DNA of 64,000 nt from Plumapathes pennacea. Taxonomy: Eukaryota; Cnidaria; Anthozoa; Antipatharia; Myriopathidae. This document shows, in pieces, positions 51,171 through 62,405 of the stretch (position 1 is its first letter; every line of letters starts with the position of its first letter). The DNA is taken from assembly GCA_964036295.1 (NCBI GenBank), contig OZ038467.1, positions 4,326,001 through 4,390,000 of the forward strand, read 5' to 3'. Below the pieces are notes generated by a model. That model had not been told where the DNA came from, ran no database searches, and worked only from the letters and a program-made list of their open reading frames with translations. The translations under genes and the position numbers were made by a program.

Positions 51171-54100
51171 ATGGATTCGTCCGAAGAAGATCTGGACAGC
51201 GACGAAGATCGGATTGAGGACACACTACTCGCATTAGAGTGTGCGCCATGCATTTGTCGCCGACTTGAGGCGAAGAATGAAATTTCCAGCTGGGAGCATT
51301 CGAGTGGGAAGAAAGCAGGACATCGGAAGCGAGGCGAAGCTGCGAGTCGTACACAACCGTTGTTAAGGAAAGGCGAGCGAAGCGTGCTGTCGTTAAACGA
51401 TGGCTTCGTCTTTCGCCATTACGAAGATACACGACGCTACATCGAACAGTATCGCGAGATTCACTCCAGCACCTGCGCCGAAACAGAGGTCGAAGTGAAA
51501 CCTGTGATGGGCATCGATCTGCCTGATCCCTATTTACCAAAGATAGGAACTACCGGGTAAGTTTGGAAATTTTACTGTTAATACTAGTTTTACTACGCAA
51601 GGGCAAACGGTGGGCTCGACGCTACGTCGTGCGTGGGCAGCGAAAACGTCGGCTGCGAAATCACTTTTTTTTCTCAACACTTTTGATTGGGAAACCAAGA
51701 GTATAAATAGAGGTTGAGTGAAATGTGTTGATTTTAGCAATAAGAAGAAAAAAACAGAATTTATCCCAAATCCTAAAAGTAACTCCTTAAAACAACAGTC
51801 CGAATATTTGTTTCGAGTTTTGCGCGAAGAAACTTGATACGAAAGACTTTATAATAATTGAATTCACGAAGAAATTATGTCCATCGTTTCTGAAGTTTGC
51901 AAGCCACCCTTATTTCCTAGATTCTCTTCGCAGCCGTTTACGAAAGAAGGCCAGACATACAGGCACCTCCCATGTACCATTTTGGTGTGCGTATAGTTGA
52001 ATGTGTTGCCGCACAATTGCAATTGTGGCTTCAGTTAACAACATCTGACAAATAGCCTATTTACTTTGTCTTTTTCATTAAAATTTCATGCCCTATTCGC
52101 CGGCGTTCGTATCATGTATATAGAGAAACGACTATTTAGTCCAGACAAAACTTCCTCGGACTGAAGTGATTTTTGTAGACGTTCCTTTTTTTCTTTTCTT
52201 TTTTTTCCTCGGCCTTTATTTAAAGCTTAGCTTCGCTCCCAGTTTTTTCATTTGCCCAGCATTCATCGGTATTATGCGTGATCTCACCAACAAGAAGTTG
52301 TGAATTTTGATCAAACATGTTCTTTACACTCAATCACAGCGCTTTCATTTACACGTACACGCTAAAATGTTTTTGCGGATATCACATGGACTGAACATCT
52401 TACTAAAGTAAACTAAATGTTTTTACATACAAAGCTTTTGACACGCATTCAGATCACGCGTACTGCACGCACGCGTCCGTAACTTGTACGCGCACGAACG
52501 CGCACACGCAGTCAAGGTTTACGCATTCATTAACAGGATGCGTACTCGCATGCGCAACCGGCATACGCAATTTTTTCGTTTTGGACACTTTAACAGACAC
52601 TAAGCAAACGCTGTCACTGACATACTGACACACCGTGCATTCACTGACTTGACAGTACAAGTCTAAGTGCTCAATAGGACGTGAAATCGGTCCTGCAGGG
52701 CTTCGTATTGCCTCGTTATCTTGATTGTGTGAGTATTTGACTCTAACGTTCACAACAAAATGCCATATCTAGAGTACCTTATTGCAGGAAAGTTTCGCAA
52801 CACGTTGGAATTTCGCGATTTTCGAAAATATTATAAATATAATTATTTTATATTAGTCACTTTAGAGCGCGTTCGATTGGGTCTATTCTGGAATAGAAAT
52901 AGCGATACTGATTGATAAAATATTATGTTTTGGAGCTGAATTATGTCGAGATGTATCAGGAGCTGTTTGAAATGTCAGCGTGAAGATTTTGAAAACAATC
53001 CCCCAAAAAATATAAAAAGGTCTTCGTACTCAGGTGACCTACGAAAGCTTGCAATGCAGTACTTATAAATTTGAACATATCCCAGTAAGCACATCATGTA
53101 AGGAACTTTGTTTCTTTTCTATTTCACAGTAATGGTCTTCTTGAGCGCCTGAGAATTATTGAAGCCATGTCGGACTACTACAGAGCTGCTGCGGCTACAA
53201 AAAGGTAAAGTCGTATTTCAGACACTGCTCTGTTTCTCTGTTCTGTCCCACTAAATGACATTCTATATTGCATTGTAGTTTCCCGCGCGTTTATGTGACC
53301 TGTGCCGATGTTGTTTGAGTTGGGCGGAGGTGGTGAAACCAATTCACACTGAACGTGACAAGACGCGAAAAAGGGGAGCGACAGGAACAAGGCGCGAAAG
53401 ACTAGGGCGAGAAAGAGAGAGAGAGCAAGGCGCGCACCAGTTTTTCGCGCCTTTTTCCTGCGCTCCTTGTTTTCTATGCCTTGCTTTCAGTATCTGAGAG
53501 CATGGAACAGGATACTGCACGAGGTATCGCGATCAAACAGCTTTCACTAAAGAGATAGTTGCTTATAAAGTAACTCCACAAGTCACATCGAGCGCAGCGA
53601 TAGCGCAACAACTCCGAACGACTTAATGTACTCGTTACCTGCATGGTCCCCAGAGGTTCACTCGCTCCTGGTAGGAGGCCTAGGCGCAAAGGATAGTTCC
53701 CGCCCTTACCTCACGCTCGTTCGAGCCTTGGTGCTCAGGCCTTTGACCGAAAGAGAGAGAGAGAGAACCTCTGGAAACCAGCATACGCAACCCTGCAGAT
53801 CTGCTCCCGCGAGCTTTGCTATAGCAAAGCGAACCGTTTTACTGCACCCGACTGGTAAATGTAATACACTAACCCGGAGCCCGCTATTCATTTGGCAGTG
53901 ACGTCAACAGCATCTGTTTAACTGGACGGAGAGCAGAGACAGCGTCACGGACAACAAGACCCGGTGCGGTCACCAAGCCCAAGACTGATTATTTGCCAGT
54001 GATAAAAACGTCCTCAAATAACGGACACAGCATTTTTAACTCATCGATTACAGAAAACAATGTATCAAACTCCCTAACAGATGACCCCGCATCTAAACGG

Positions 54101-54781
54101 AAAGGTCGACCGTCGGATAATTTAGAAAGCCTCTCATTTCCTTTCGTGACCGAGGTGGAACTACCGAGTCAGGCGACCAAAAGATGTGAACCGACAAAAC
54201 GTAATCCTCGCGCCAGTGTTAACGCTTCCCCGTGCAGTTTTCAGTGGAAGGAGAATAGCTTTCAAAAGGAAAAACCAAAGAGCATCTCGTTTGGTAAATC
54301 GCCCAAGAAGGGTAAACTGACACGTAATGATTCCAGCAGCGGCGAAACTTGTGTCGAGAGTAAACTCGCTGCCATTGGCCGCGCAAAGGATGTGCCGAGG
54401 AAAAACCTGCGTCATGACGTAAATCAGGCTCGCACACCAAGACACGTGTCGGTTGGGAAATGCGAGGTGTTTAGCTCATCCCCGCGCCAATCTAAATCTC
54501 GCAGGACTAGAACAAAGTTCCCGTCAGAAACTGCATTTATTCGTATTCTTGGTCAAGCTACCGGACCACCACCCCCCAAGGCTGTCTCCACTAAAGTGGA
54601 TGTTATGAAGAGGCCAGGCAGCGGGGGGAGGCCTGGGACGCAGGATGGCAAGGTCCCTATGCAGCTGTTGGGTCGTTTTAGGGGACACTTCCAGCATGTT
54701 CTTGAGGCCCGCTCGTTTAAACCCGCGGACAAAAATGCGGTGGCCACTGCAGTGGCGAACGTGCGAGCCGATTATTATTGA
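51171..54781 (+). CDS. unrecognised 443-aa basic protein
   Basis: Three exons join in phase: 51171-51556, 53130-53204 and 53911-54781. The start ATG gives MDSSEEDLDSDEDRIEDTLL, an acidic head. A central part with VFRHYEDTRRYIEQYREIHS and GIDLPDPYLPKIG is followed, across the intron, by LLERLRIIEAMSDYYRAAAA, which looks helical. The long last exon is basic, Ser/Lys-rich and low in complexity, ending LLGRFRGHFQHVLEARSFKP and VANVRADYY. I do not recognise a family. Splice sites are good (GTAAGT donor, TTTCACAG and GTCAACAG acceptors). Two AATAAA signals follow at 55151 and 55167. The ordered N-terminal part conserved around the first intron is the piece to search; the rest is probably disordered. 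Confidence 0.65.
52440..52570. repeat. CpG/ACGC-rich degenerate repeat
   Basis: Runs of ACGCACGCG, CGCACACGC and GCATACGCA in the first intron of the 443-aa gene. It has simple-sequence character and no coding content. Confidence 0.5.
52865..52935. mobile_element. half copy of the TTCGATTGGGTCTATTC-ended MITE
   Basis: Starts GAGCGCGTTCGATTGGGTCT and matches the inverted right end of the element at 19060-19290. The partner terminus was not found nearby. Confidence 0.55.
53637..53790. mobile_element. short inverted-repeat element (CCAGAGGTTC ends)
   Basis: CTGCATGGTCCCCAGAGGTT on the left faces GAACCTCTGGAAACCAGCAT on the right, with imperfect complementarity over about 22 bp. It contains a GA-microsatellite. 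It is intronic in the 443-aa gene. Confidence 0.5.
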
Positions 54782-55763
54782 GACAAGGAGGGCAAATGTC
54801 TGCACATGCAAACGCGCGCGCGTATATACAAACACGCACGCACACGAAACGCACACGCGCGTCGCAATGAGGCCATTTACACGTGTTTTTGTTTCGTTTT
54901 TTTTTTTTGCAAATTGAACAATATTATTATTCTAGCACCACTAAACGGAATCGGTAAAGGTCCGTAGAAAAGTGCTGCTACTGCAGTATTTGACCAGTGT
55001 ATTGGGTTAGGTTGAACGTGCAGGGAAATTGGTCCAAGAATTTACCTGGTGGCGTGAACGTTTATGTCAAGCGCCACACACGCGCAAATATTAATATATT
55101 TACTTATGGCTGTCAAAATACAGATTATAATATATCCAAGTCACAGAACCAATAAAACGAATTGAGAATAAAACGTGGAGTCTCGAGAAGCTGAAATCTG
55201 AAACGCTTGCGCTGCCTCTCGTTTATCGCGCGCATGAATCACATTGCGTGACAGCGCTTCCCATGAGCCCCCGCGCGCAGGAGAGCAGGTGAAGTCGCCA
55301 TGGCGGTGAAGTTTCGTTTATTATGTAAATTGGTGGTGTCTTTGACACCCTTTATTAACCGCTGATGAAGTATTTCTCGACAAATCTATTGAGTGCTGAC
55401 GGAGGAGGTTCTCTCTTTACGGAACTGGTGTAAATGTTACAGCGATACTGCTCAATTTCTCGTATTAACTGGTGAGCAGCAAGTACGAGCGATTGACAGC
55501 CATATTTGACCCAACCAAAGCAGTTGCTAAGTGAACAGCTACAGTACAGTTACAGCGTTTAAAGAAACCCGGAGTTGCGGCAACACAGAACGTTATCCTT
55601 ACATTGAACTGTATATTGGTTGGCCGCCCGAAGGTCAGAAGTCAACAGGACAAATAGTTCGGTCGAAAAATCAGGCGATTTTTGCACTCTCGTGGAGTGT
55701 CAGTCAAATGGCTATCAACATTGACAGTGGTTTGTCTCTTGTGCCCTTTATCTCGTGATAAAA
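54782..55763. other. intergenic region
   Basis: This contains an alternating CACACGCG-rich patch (about 54805-54865), polyadenylation signals of the upstream gene, and the presumed promoter of the coiled-coil gene. No other gene is seen. Confidence 0.5.
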
Positions 55764-58700
55764 ATGTCAAGGATGCGCACTGACTTACGACCGGCGGGAA
55801 ACTCTCGGCGTTCTCCGGGGAAGCTGCCTCCAGTTCGCAATGCCAGTACACCAGTGGGCAGTGCGAGATCTCGTGAATGGCAATCAGACATGGTTAGGGG
55901 TCTACAGCTTCAAATGCACAGCACTCCTTCACCGAGTAACTCAGCCAGAACCTTAATCGATAGCTCCAAGGAAGAGGAGAAGAAGCCATGCCCGGTCGAG
56001 CCACAGCAAAGGAGTCGGCAAAGTGATAATAACAAAGACTTGGAGGTGACTTGAGCAAATTCATTATAAGGCCAACTACCTCTGATGGACACCCTCTAAG
56101 ACGGAGACCTCTCTAACACAGACACCTCTCTAAATTGGAGAGCTCTCCACAAACACCTCTAACACGTACACCTCTCTAACACTGACTACCTCTCTAACAC
56201 AGACACCTCTCTTGGATGGGCACCTGGGGCTGGATTCACAAAACTTGCGTACGAACTAAAATGTTCGTAAGTATAATTTACGCATCGGAACAATGACTTA
56301 CGAATACTATCTTGCACAAGATAGTATGCGTAAGTCATACTTACGATGCATAAGTCATTACTTACGAACATTTTTGTTCATACACAAGTTTTGTGAATCT
56401 GGCCCCTGGTAGGAGTGGTTCCCGCCATTTCTTCAGTCATTTACTCTAACTGGACACTTCTTTAAAATGGACAGTTGGAGTGGACAGTTGGAGCTAGTTC
56501 TGAGGGTGTCTGTCTAAAAGGGAGTTGACTGTATACCTAAAGTCATGCTTAGATGGGAGGGGGTACTTGAATGAATTTGTAAGGGGAGGTCTAAAAGGGA
56601 GTTGACTGTATACCTAAAGTCATGCTTAGATGGGAGGGGGTACTTGAATGAATTTGTAAGGGGAGGGGGGGGGGGGGAGGTGAAATAATACAAATTTGCC
56701 CCTTTATACCTCAGGAATACACGTCTAGAAGAGATGCAGGCAACTTAGTTGGCAACGAATTTTTGGCAAAAGACCTCTTTCGAGTTTAGTACCCCTATGA
56801 AAAAGGCACAATGATTTTCCATTTGCCAGTCATTCTTGACGACCCTTTACTGATGATATCACAAAGTATCATTTTTTAATAACCTTTGTTATACATGAGA
56901 CTTGAAAAGGGACTGGGAGTGTTGATCAGTGCATGGATGCATCTGGGTCAATTCCAGCTGTTCCAATTTCTCATACTCTGTTTTCACATCCTGTTCTATT
57001 CTATATCAGAAGCTCAAACAAAAGATATTGTCTCTGCAAAAATTGATTGAGAAACTGAGAGAAGAAATCAAAACAAAAGCAAGCACAATACTGAAGTTGG
57101 AGGAGCAGCTTTTAAGTCAGGTTAGTGTGTGAAAATATTTTAAAGGTAAGCAACCATTTACAGTGTAAGTGTTCTCCCCTTTGTGTAGTGCAGCATCAAG
57201 AGGTGCTCCCCTGCATTTCTAGGTGGGGGCTTGCCGATAGGTGTGGGGAGTCTCCTCTTTCTCTGCTCTTCTGTGAACTGGCATCAATCTCCTCCTCTAT
57301 GCCTTGTCTCCTGCAAGCTCACGATAATTGTGATTAGTATATATACCACACAAGTGAATAGTGCTTTTTGCGCGCTTTGATTGGCTTCTCAATCTCGGAA
57401 TATCAAGTACCATTTACCTCCCGGCGGCTTCCGGTAAAACAAAATGGCGTGCGAACCCAATTTTTGCCCACTTTCGTTGGAAATAAAATAGCTATTTGGG
57501 AGGTGGCTATTAAACTTGTGTGGTATATACTAAAACAATATTATATATTAATATTAATATTTAATTAATATTGTAAGAATGTGTAATAATTATTATTAAT
57601 ATTCAAGTAAAGGTATCTTATTCATAGGAGACCCATTTCAAAGAACAGATAGCAAAGCTGAATGGTTCTTTGCATGAGAAACAAAAGGAAACAGAAGAAC
57701 TCAGGAAACATTTGGTTGCCAAGGATATGGACATTCAGAAGGTGAAAGAGGAGTTCAAGAAGGAAAAAGAAGAGATGGAAAAAGAGGTGAGAAATGATGA
57801 TTTGGCAGGCACTTTGTCAATTACATACACATTACATGCTTTGAGGAGGAAGTTCCTAAGACAAGTGCACAGTCCTAAGGTAGTGAATCAAGTGTTTTGC
57901 TTGCCTTCTAGCTTGGGCCATAAAACCGAGGTTCCACCATTTACAGTACAAGCAAAAGAGGCTACAGTCCATAATAACTAAGATATTTTATATGTGGCAA
58001 ATGTTGCTGAGAAAAGGATGTGCCAATCCGTTACCATTATAACTTGTGGGCTCACCCCTGGAAAATTGGCCAATCAGAGCATGCGTGTACCATTCTGTGC
58101 CACATAATAACATTACCTCACATCTTATGTTTAGCTTAGGGAATGACTGCCAAATTGTAATCTGGTTTTGTTTCCTTTTTTATAGCATGAAAAGAAGTTG
58201 GAAGAAATGAGTGCAAAGTATCAAAAAGAACTTGCCACAAAAGATGAAAAGCTGGGAATCTTGAAGATGCATATGGCCAATGCACTGGGTGACAACTCAA
58301 GGTACTGTAAGGTTCTTATGCATCTCATAAGGTGTCGACCAAATTGAACCCAAAAGATTCATTGTTCTGGACTAAATGAAAAACATTTTAACAATAGCCA
58401 TAGCCAAGCAACAGATTTCTAAGTGTTCAGTGAAGTTCTGTCAGTGGTATGCATGTTATGGTTGCTGTTAATACACAATTTGGAGCAATAAAATTTTATT
58501 ATTATTTTCATCAACTTTCAAACTCAAGATGCAGCTTATTTATTTTATTGTACTCTAATTTTCATTGATTTGTAGAGAAAGGCAACTGCAACTGGATGAG
58601 TTGACAAGAGAACTTAAAAAAGTCAGTGAAGAAGCAGACTATCTCAAATCTAAACTCCAAACCGTGAAACCCTCGCTGCAGGTCTGTATCATACACTTGT

Positions 58701-59429
58701 AGCACTCATGATGCAGTGAAATCCTTTTGTCCTGAAAATGATGATCAGAAGTTTAATTTCCCATTATACTGTACTGTAAGTTGCTCACATGAAACATATG
58801 CTGCAAGGAAAACTTGGCATTATTTTGATGTACAGTGTAGCTTATTCTAAGACAAAAGTAACAATTCACATTGATAAATTTAAAGAATATAGTAAGTTAG
58901 TTTCTTCCATCAGTTAGCAGCATGTCCCGTGCAACAAAATAGTGTTTCCTTGTTTGGCCAGAGAGCAGCCGAAATAATGAAACGCTGGTCTTTTCATCAC
59001 TTTGCAGAGTAAATGTCAAAATTGTCATGACATGGAAAAGCAACTTCAATTCAAGATAATTGATGTCAGGGACAAAGAAATGGCCATCATTGAACTGCAG
59101 CAAGTTTGTGACAAAATGGAGAAACAGCTAGTCCAACAGGTACATGCAAAGAACCTTTGATATTACTAATTTTTTTTTCTACAAAGAGCAGTACTATTAT
59201 TGATTATGATATCACTGTGATCTTTTTTTTTTTTAGCATAAAAATTGTAATTATATAGTTATGTACTTCATGTACTATGCCATGCTTACAGTATATTATG
59301 ATTGATTGCATCAATATTATTTAGGCTTCTGTGTTATAACTTAGTTTGTAAAACTCCTTATATTTTGCAATGTGGTAGGATGGACTGTTACGTGAATGGG
59401 CCAAGACCCAGGGCAAGAATATCAGATGA
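55764..59429 (+). CDS. 318-aa coiled-coil protein, family not recognised
   Basis: Seven exons with agreeing phases: 55764-56045, 57010-57120, 57628-57786, 58186-58301, 58576-58681, 59008-59139 and 59379-59429. Residues 1-94 are basic and Ser/Pro-rich (MSRMRTDLRPAGNSRRSPGK). From residue 95 nearly the whole chain is heptad-patterned coiled coil: KLKQKILSLQKLIEKLREEI, EELRKHLVAKDMDIQKVKEE, HEKKLEEMSAKYQKELATKD, DELTRELKKVSEEADYLKSK and MEKQLQFKIIDVRDKEMAII. A CxxC pair occurs in SKCQNCHDME. The end is DGLLREWAKTQGKNIR, probably a conserved short tail. A centrosome or cilium role would suit the build but cannot be claimed. An AATAAA at 60472-60477 probably ends a 1-kb 3' UTR. Confidence 0.8.
56073..56530. 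repeat. GACACCTCTCTAACAC-type degenerate tandem repeat
   Basis: Irregular repeats of CACCTCTCTAACAC and GGACA(C/G) words, interrupted by a separate hairpin element at 56226-56406. It is intronic in the 318-aa gene. Confidence 0.65.
56226..56406. mobile_element. 181-bp hairpin MITE (GGGGCTGGATTCACAAAACT ends)
   Basis: The left end GGGGCTGGATTCACAAAACT faces AGTTTTGTGAATCTGGCCCC. The inside contains repeated TTACGAA and CGTAAGT words in both orientations, folding around ATCTTGCACAAGAT. It appears inserted into the surrounding tandem repeat. Confidence 0.8.
56513..56665. repeat. 76-bp tandem duplication
   Basis: A unit containing TAAAAGGGAGTTGACTGTAT and TTGAATGAATTTGTAAGGGG occurs twice back to back almost unchanged, followed by a G-run. 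It is intronic. Confidence 0.8.
57337..57531. mobile_element. 195-bp MITE (GTATATACCACACAAGT ends)
   Basis: ATATACCACACAAGTGAATA on the left faces ACTTGTGTGGTATATAC on the right. Non-coding; it lies in an intron of the 318-aa gene next to AT-rich sequence. Confidence 0.65.
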
Positions 59430-61959
59430 CCTGAGACAACCTTACCGATGGGTATGCAGATACTAACCTGTAACCTGTTCTATACAGCACCAGCATACTT
59501 ACCTGTACTCCAGTCCACTCCTTGATCTTCCTTTCCTCTCATCCTAAGAGAGCCAGGCTAACAACTTCATCAAGATTATTAGGGGGGCCCACAAGAAATT
59601 GTGCTCCTCCTACATATAGCCCATCATTGATGTCAAGGTCCCCCCCCCCCAGGCAAAAACCCTGCTGGAGATAGATACAACAAGTGTTTGAAAACCTGAG
59701 AGTTCCCCTGCCCTCATGATAATATTTGTTCAATAATTTGTTTGCTACTGTATCATCATTTGCAGGGCTGAATTGGTGAAGAGTGAAGTTTTAGAACATG
59801 TGTGAGGAGCAAAAATCAACATGATGGTCAGAATGTGACATGATCAATGCTTTTTGTGTTTGTACAGCTTTGTGAGGCGACTGTACGGTTTAATGCTATT
59901 GAAAAAAATCAGAAGGTGTGATGACACAAAATGTCCAATTTTCCTCGATAATGCGTTGCCATGAAGTGGCAGACATGTGAAGCCACAAAACCTGTGTGTG
60001 GAAGCAAAGTTTGTGTATATATAAATCCATAAATAATATATATGACATAAATATTAATTTTATACACTAGCTTCAAGTGTGTAATTTTAATTAATTAAGT
60101 ATAATATTATTCTGTAGGCACAGTGGTGCAAATATTATTTTTGAGTAAATTTTATCATATGTAACCCTGCGTGCTCTCTTTTTACTTCATGTGATGACAA
60201 ACTGCCAACTGGGGAATTGAATTTAATAACTGTAAAATTTTCTGGCAACATAATATTATGGAGGTCTACTCTGTTGGTGGACATGCATAATACTTCTGCA
60301 CTCCAGTTTGATAAATGAATCTTGTGAGTAACAATATTAGAGAGAATTCTTGTGTTACAGGAAAAATCTTATGGTTATATTGTACAAAGCTATTCTAGGT
60401 ATTGTTTTGGACATATTTTGACATTAAATTAATACTTCAGGCATGTACCATAAGTAAATTTTGTGGTTTACAATAAATAAGTTGATATGAGCATTTGTTG
60501 TTATGATTCTTCACACTGAACTGTCTGGTGATGTGCTGAAGATTATGGTGTGGAATTATAGCCTGTTTCAAATGTCGAACTTCACATGTGTTGAATACAT
60601 AGCAAATGAGCAAAATCTATTGTTTCAGCTAATTTACACTGTATTTGATGCATGTGAAGTTTGACATTTGAAACATCTGTATGTGTCTGTATGTCTGAAT
60701 ACCTCCATGCAGACACAAACCAAGGGTGTGAAAAAGTACATATTGAGGAAATAAATGTTCATGCATTAAAATTTTAAAGCTCCAAAATGTACCAGTTTTG
60801 TGCCTTGGGGAGCTCTGCCCAGACTTTCAATTCCTGTTTTTTTCTTTTTTTTTTTTTCTCTGCTCATGTTTTCGCTGTTTAGTGGGTTGGAGAAAGTGTT
60901 ATTCATGCTTGTGTCACGCAGTCCTCAAACGGGGAGATGTGAGGCGTGACGATATTGTGTGCAACAAAGCTTCATTGAACAATCTACTTTTACCTTTAAA
61001 ATTGACGAGATAAAAATTAATTAGGACGCTTTGCTAACGACCGGAGATTTTTCAGACTTAAAAATGATTAAAAAAGTGATATAATTGCCGCCAGTAAAAG
61101 CAAACATTTGTTGGGGATTTTTGGTCACTGACGACAAATTAACTTCTGCTTAACTGTTTAGTTCAGGCAAACATTTTGTAATTCTGAGGAAACTTTGATT
61201 GAACTCGTAAAAAGGAGTTTGAACGATTAATTAAATAGTCTAGTGAAAGTTATCATTGCGGCCATCGTTCAATGCCTTCATGATGACGTTTCTATGGTAA
61301 CGCCAAATTAACACGGCGTTCACACTCGTTTCCAGGTACCCGAGTGGAATTTAATTGCTTCCATGTGTGATGTGGGTAAACCTTCCTTTGTTTCCCGTGG
61401 CCAACGATGGATCATTGGTAATTTTTCATGCTCTCTATTTACTCTCCAATCGATCAATTTATTGGTGCCCTGTGTGTTAGGCGTTAATGAGGGTTCTTGT
61501 GTGCATTGTCGTGTGACAAGCTTCGTCGTCCGTGAAAGAGACTCCCGTGGATAAATCGTTCTGGGTCACGTCCTGGACCGCTTGTTGTGTTTACAAAACG
61601 TGGGGTAACTCCACAAACTGTTTGGCCCTCTCGACGAGCGTTTGTATATATCTGACCGCGAACCTGCCGGTGTTTCATTTAATTAATCCGAAGCGATATT
61701 AGCCGTCATTGAACCTGACAACTGGATTTTAAGAGAAAGGTAAACACAGTAGCCTGAACTGAACAGGTCCAGCCGAAGTTGACACGAAATCATGGTTGTG
61801 AAAACTGCGAATTTCTGTCGAGCGTCTGGCATTTTTCGTGATGGGAAGCGAATTTCCTCACCCGAGCATCGTCCCCCATTGAGCTTCTGCTGAGCTCTGT
61901 CTTCGCCAGGATATTGCCAGATGGATCGACCTAATTGCGCTGATTAGTATTAAACTGAA
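59430..61959. other. 3' UTR and intergenic region
   Basis: The first about 1,050 bp is probably the 3' UTR of the 318-aa gene, ending at AATAAA 60472. The rest includes short poly-T runs and AT-rich DNA, and near 61340-61950 the presumed promoter and 5' UTR of the next gene. No additional gene is supported. Confidence 0.5.
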
Positions 61960-62105
61960 ATGGCAGAGAACCATGACATCCAAGAAAGCGATTTGTTCCG
62001 AAGTTCAACCAAGCAGAAAAGTAACTCGAGCAGCGTGAATTCCACGCGGGAAAGGTCGCCATTCTACGATTCAGATTCGCAAAGTGATACCCCTCCGGGT
62101 CAAGG
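61960..62105 (+). CDS. first coding exon of an unidentified gene (runs off the window)
   Basis: An ATG at 61960 opens MAENHDIQESDLFRSSTKQK and runs 48 codons to a GTAAGT donor in phase 2. The piece is polar and Ser-rich (SPFYDSDSQSDTPPGQG), typical of a disordered N-terminus. No downstream exon in the remaining 1.9 kb could be joined with confidence, so the gene presumably continues beyond the window. Confidence 0.5.
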
Positions 62106-62366
62106 GTAAGTGGATTAAATTTCTCGTAGTTTGGTCGGTAGAAACGAGAAGAACGTTTGTATATGTGCTGTGTTGGTTACTGCATTTATTCGCGTGCTAG
62201 TTGGATTTTATAACTGTCACTCTCTCGCCAGTAAATAGAATACTTCTATTTGATGATGTAATATTTAATAATTTGTACCTAAAAATGTATCAGATCATTT
62301 AAAATATTCTACTACTGATATTGTGTAGTGAACTGTCGGCACCTCTGAGGGCATTCCTGAGTTGTT

Positions 62367-62405
<39 letters not shown>

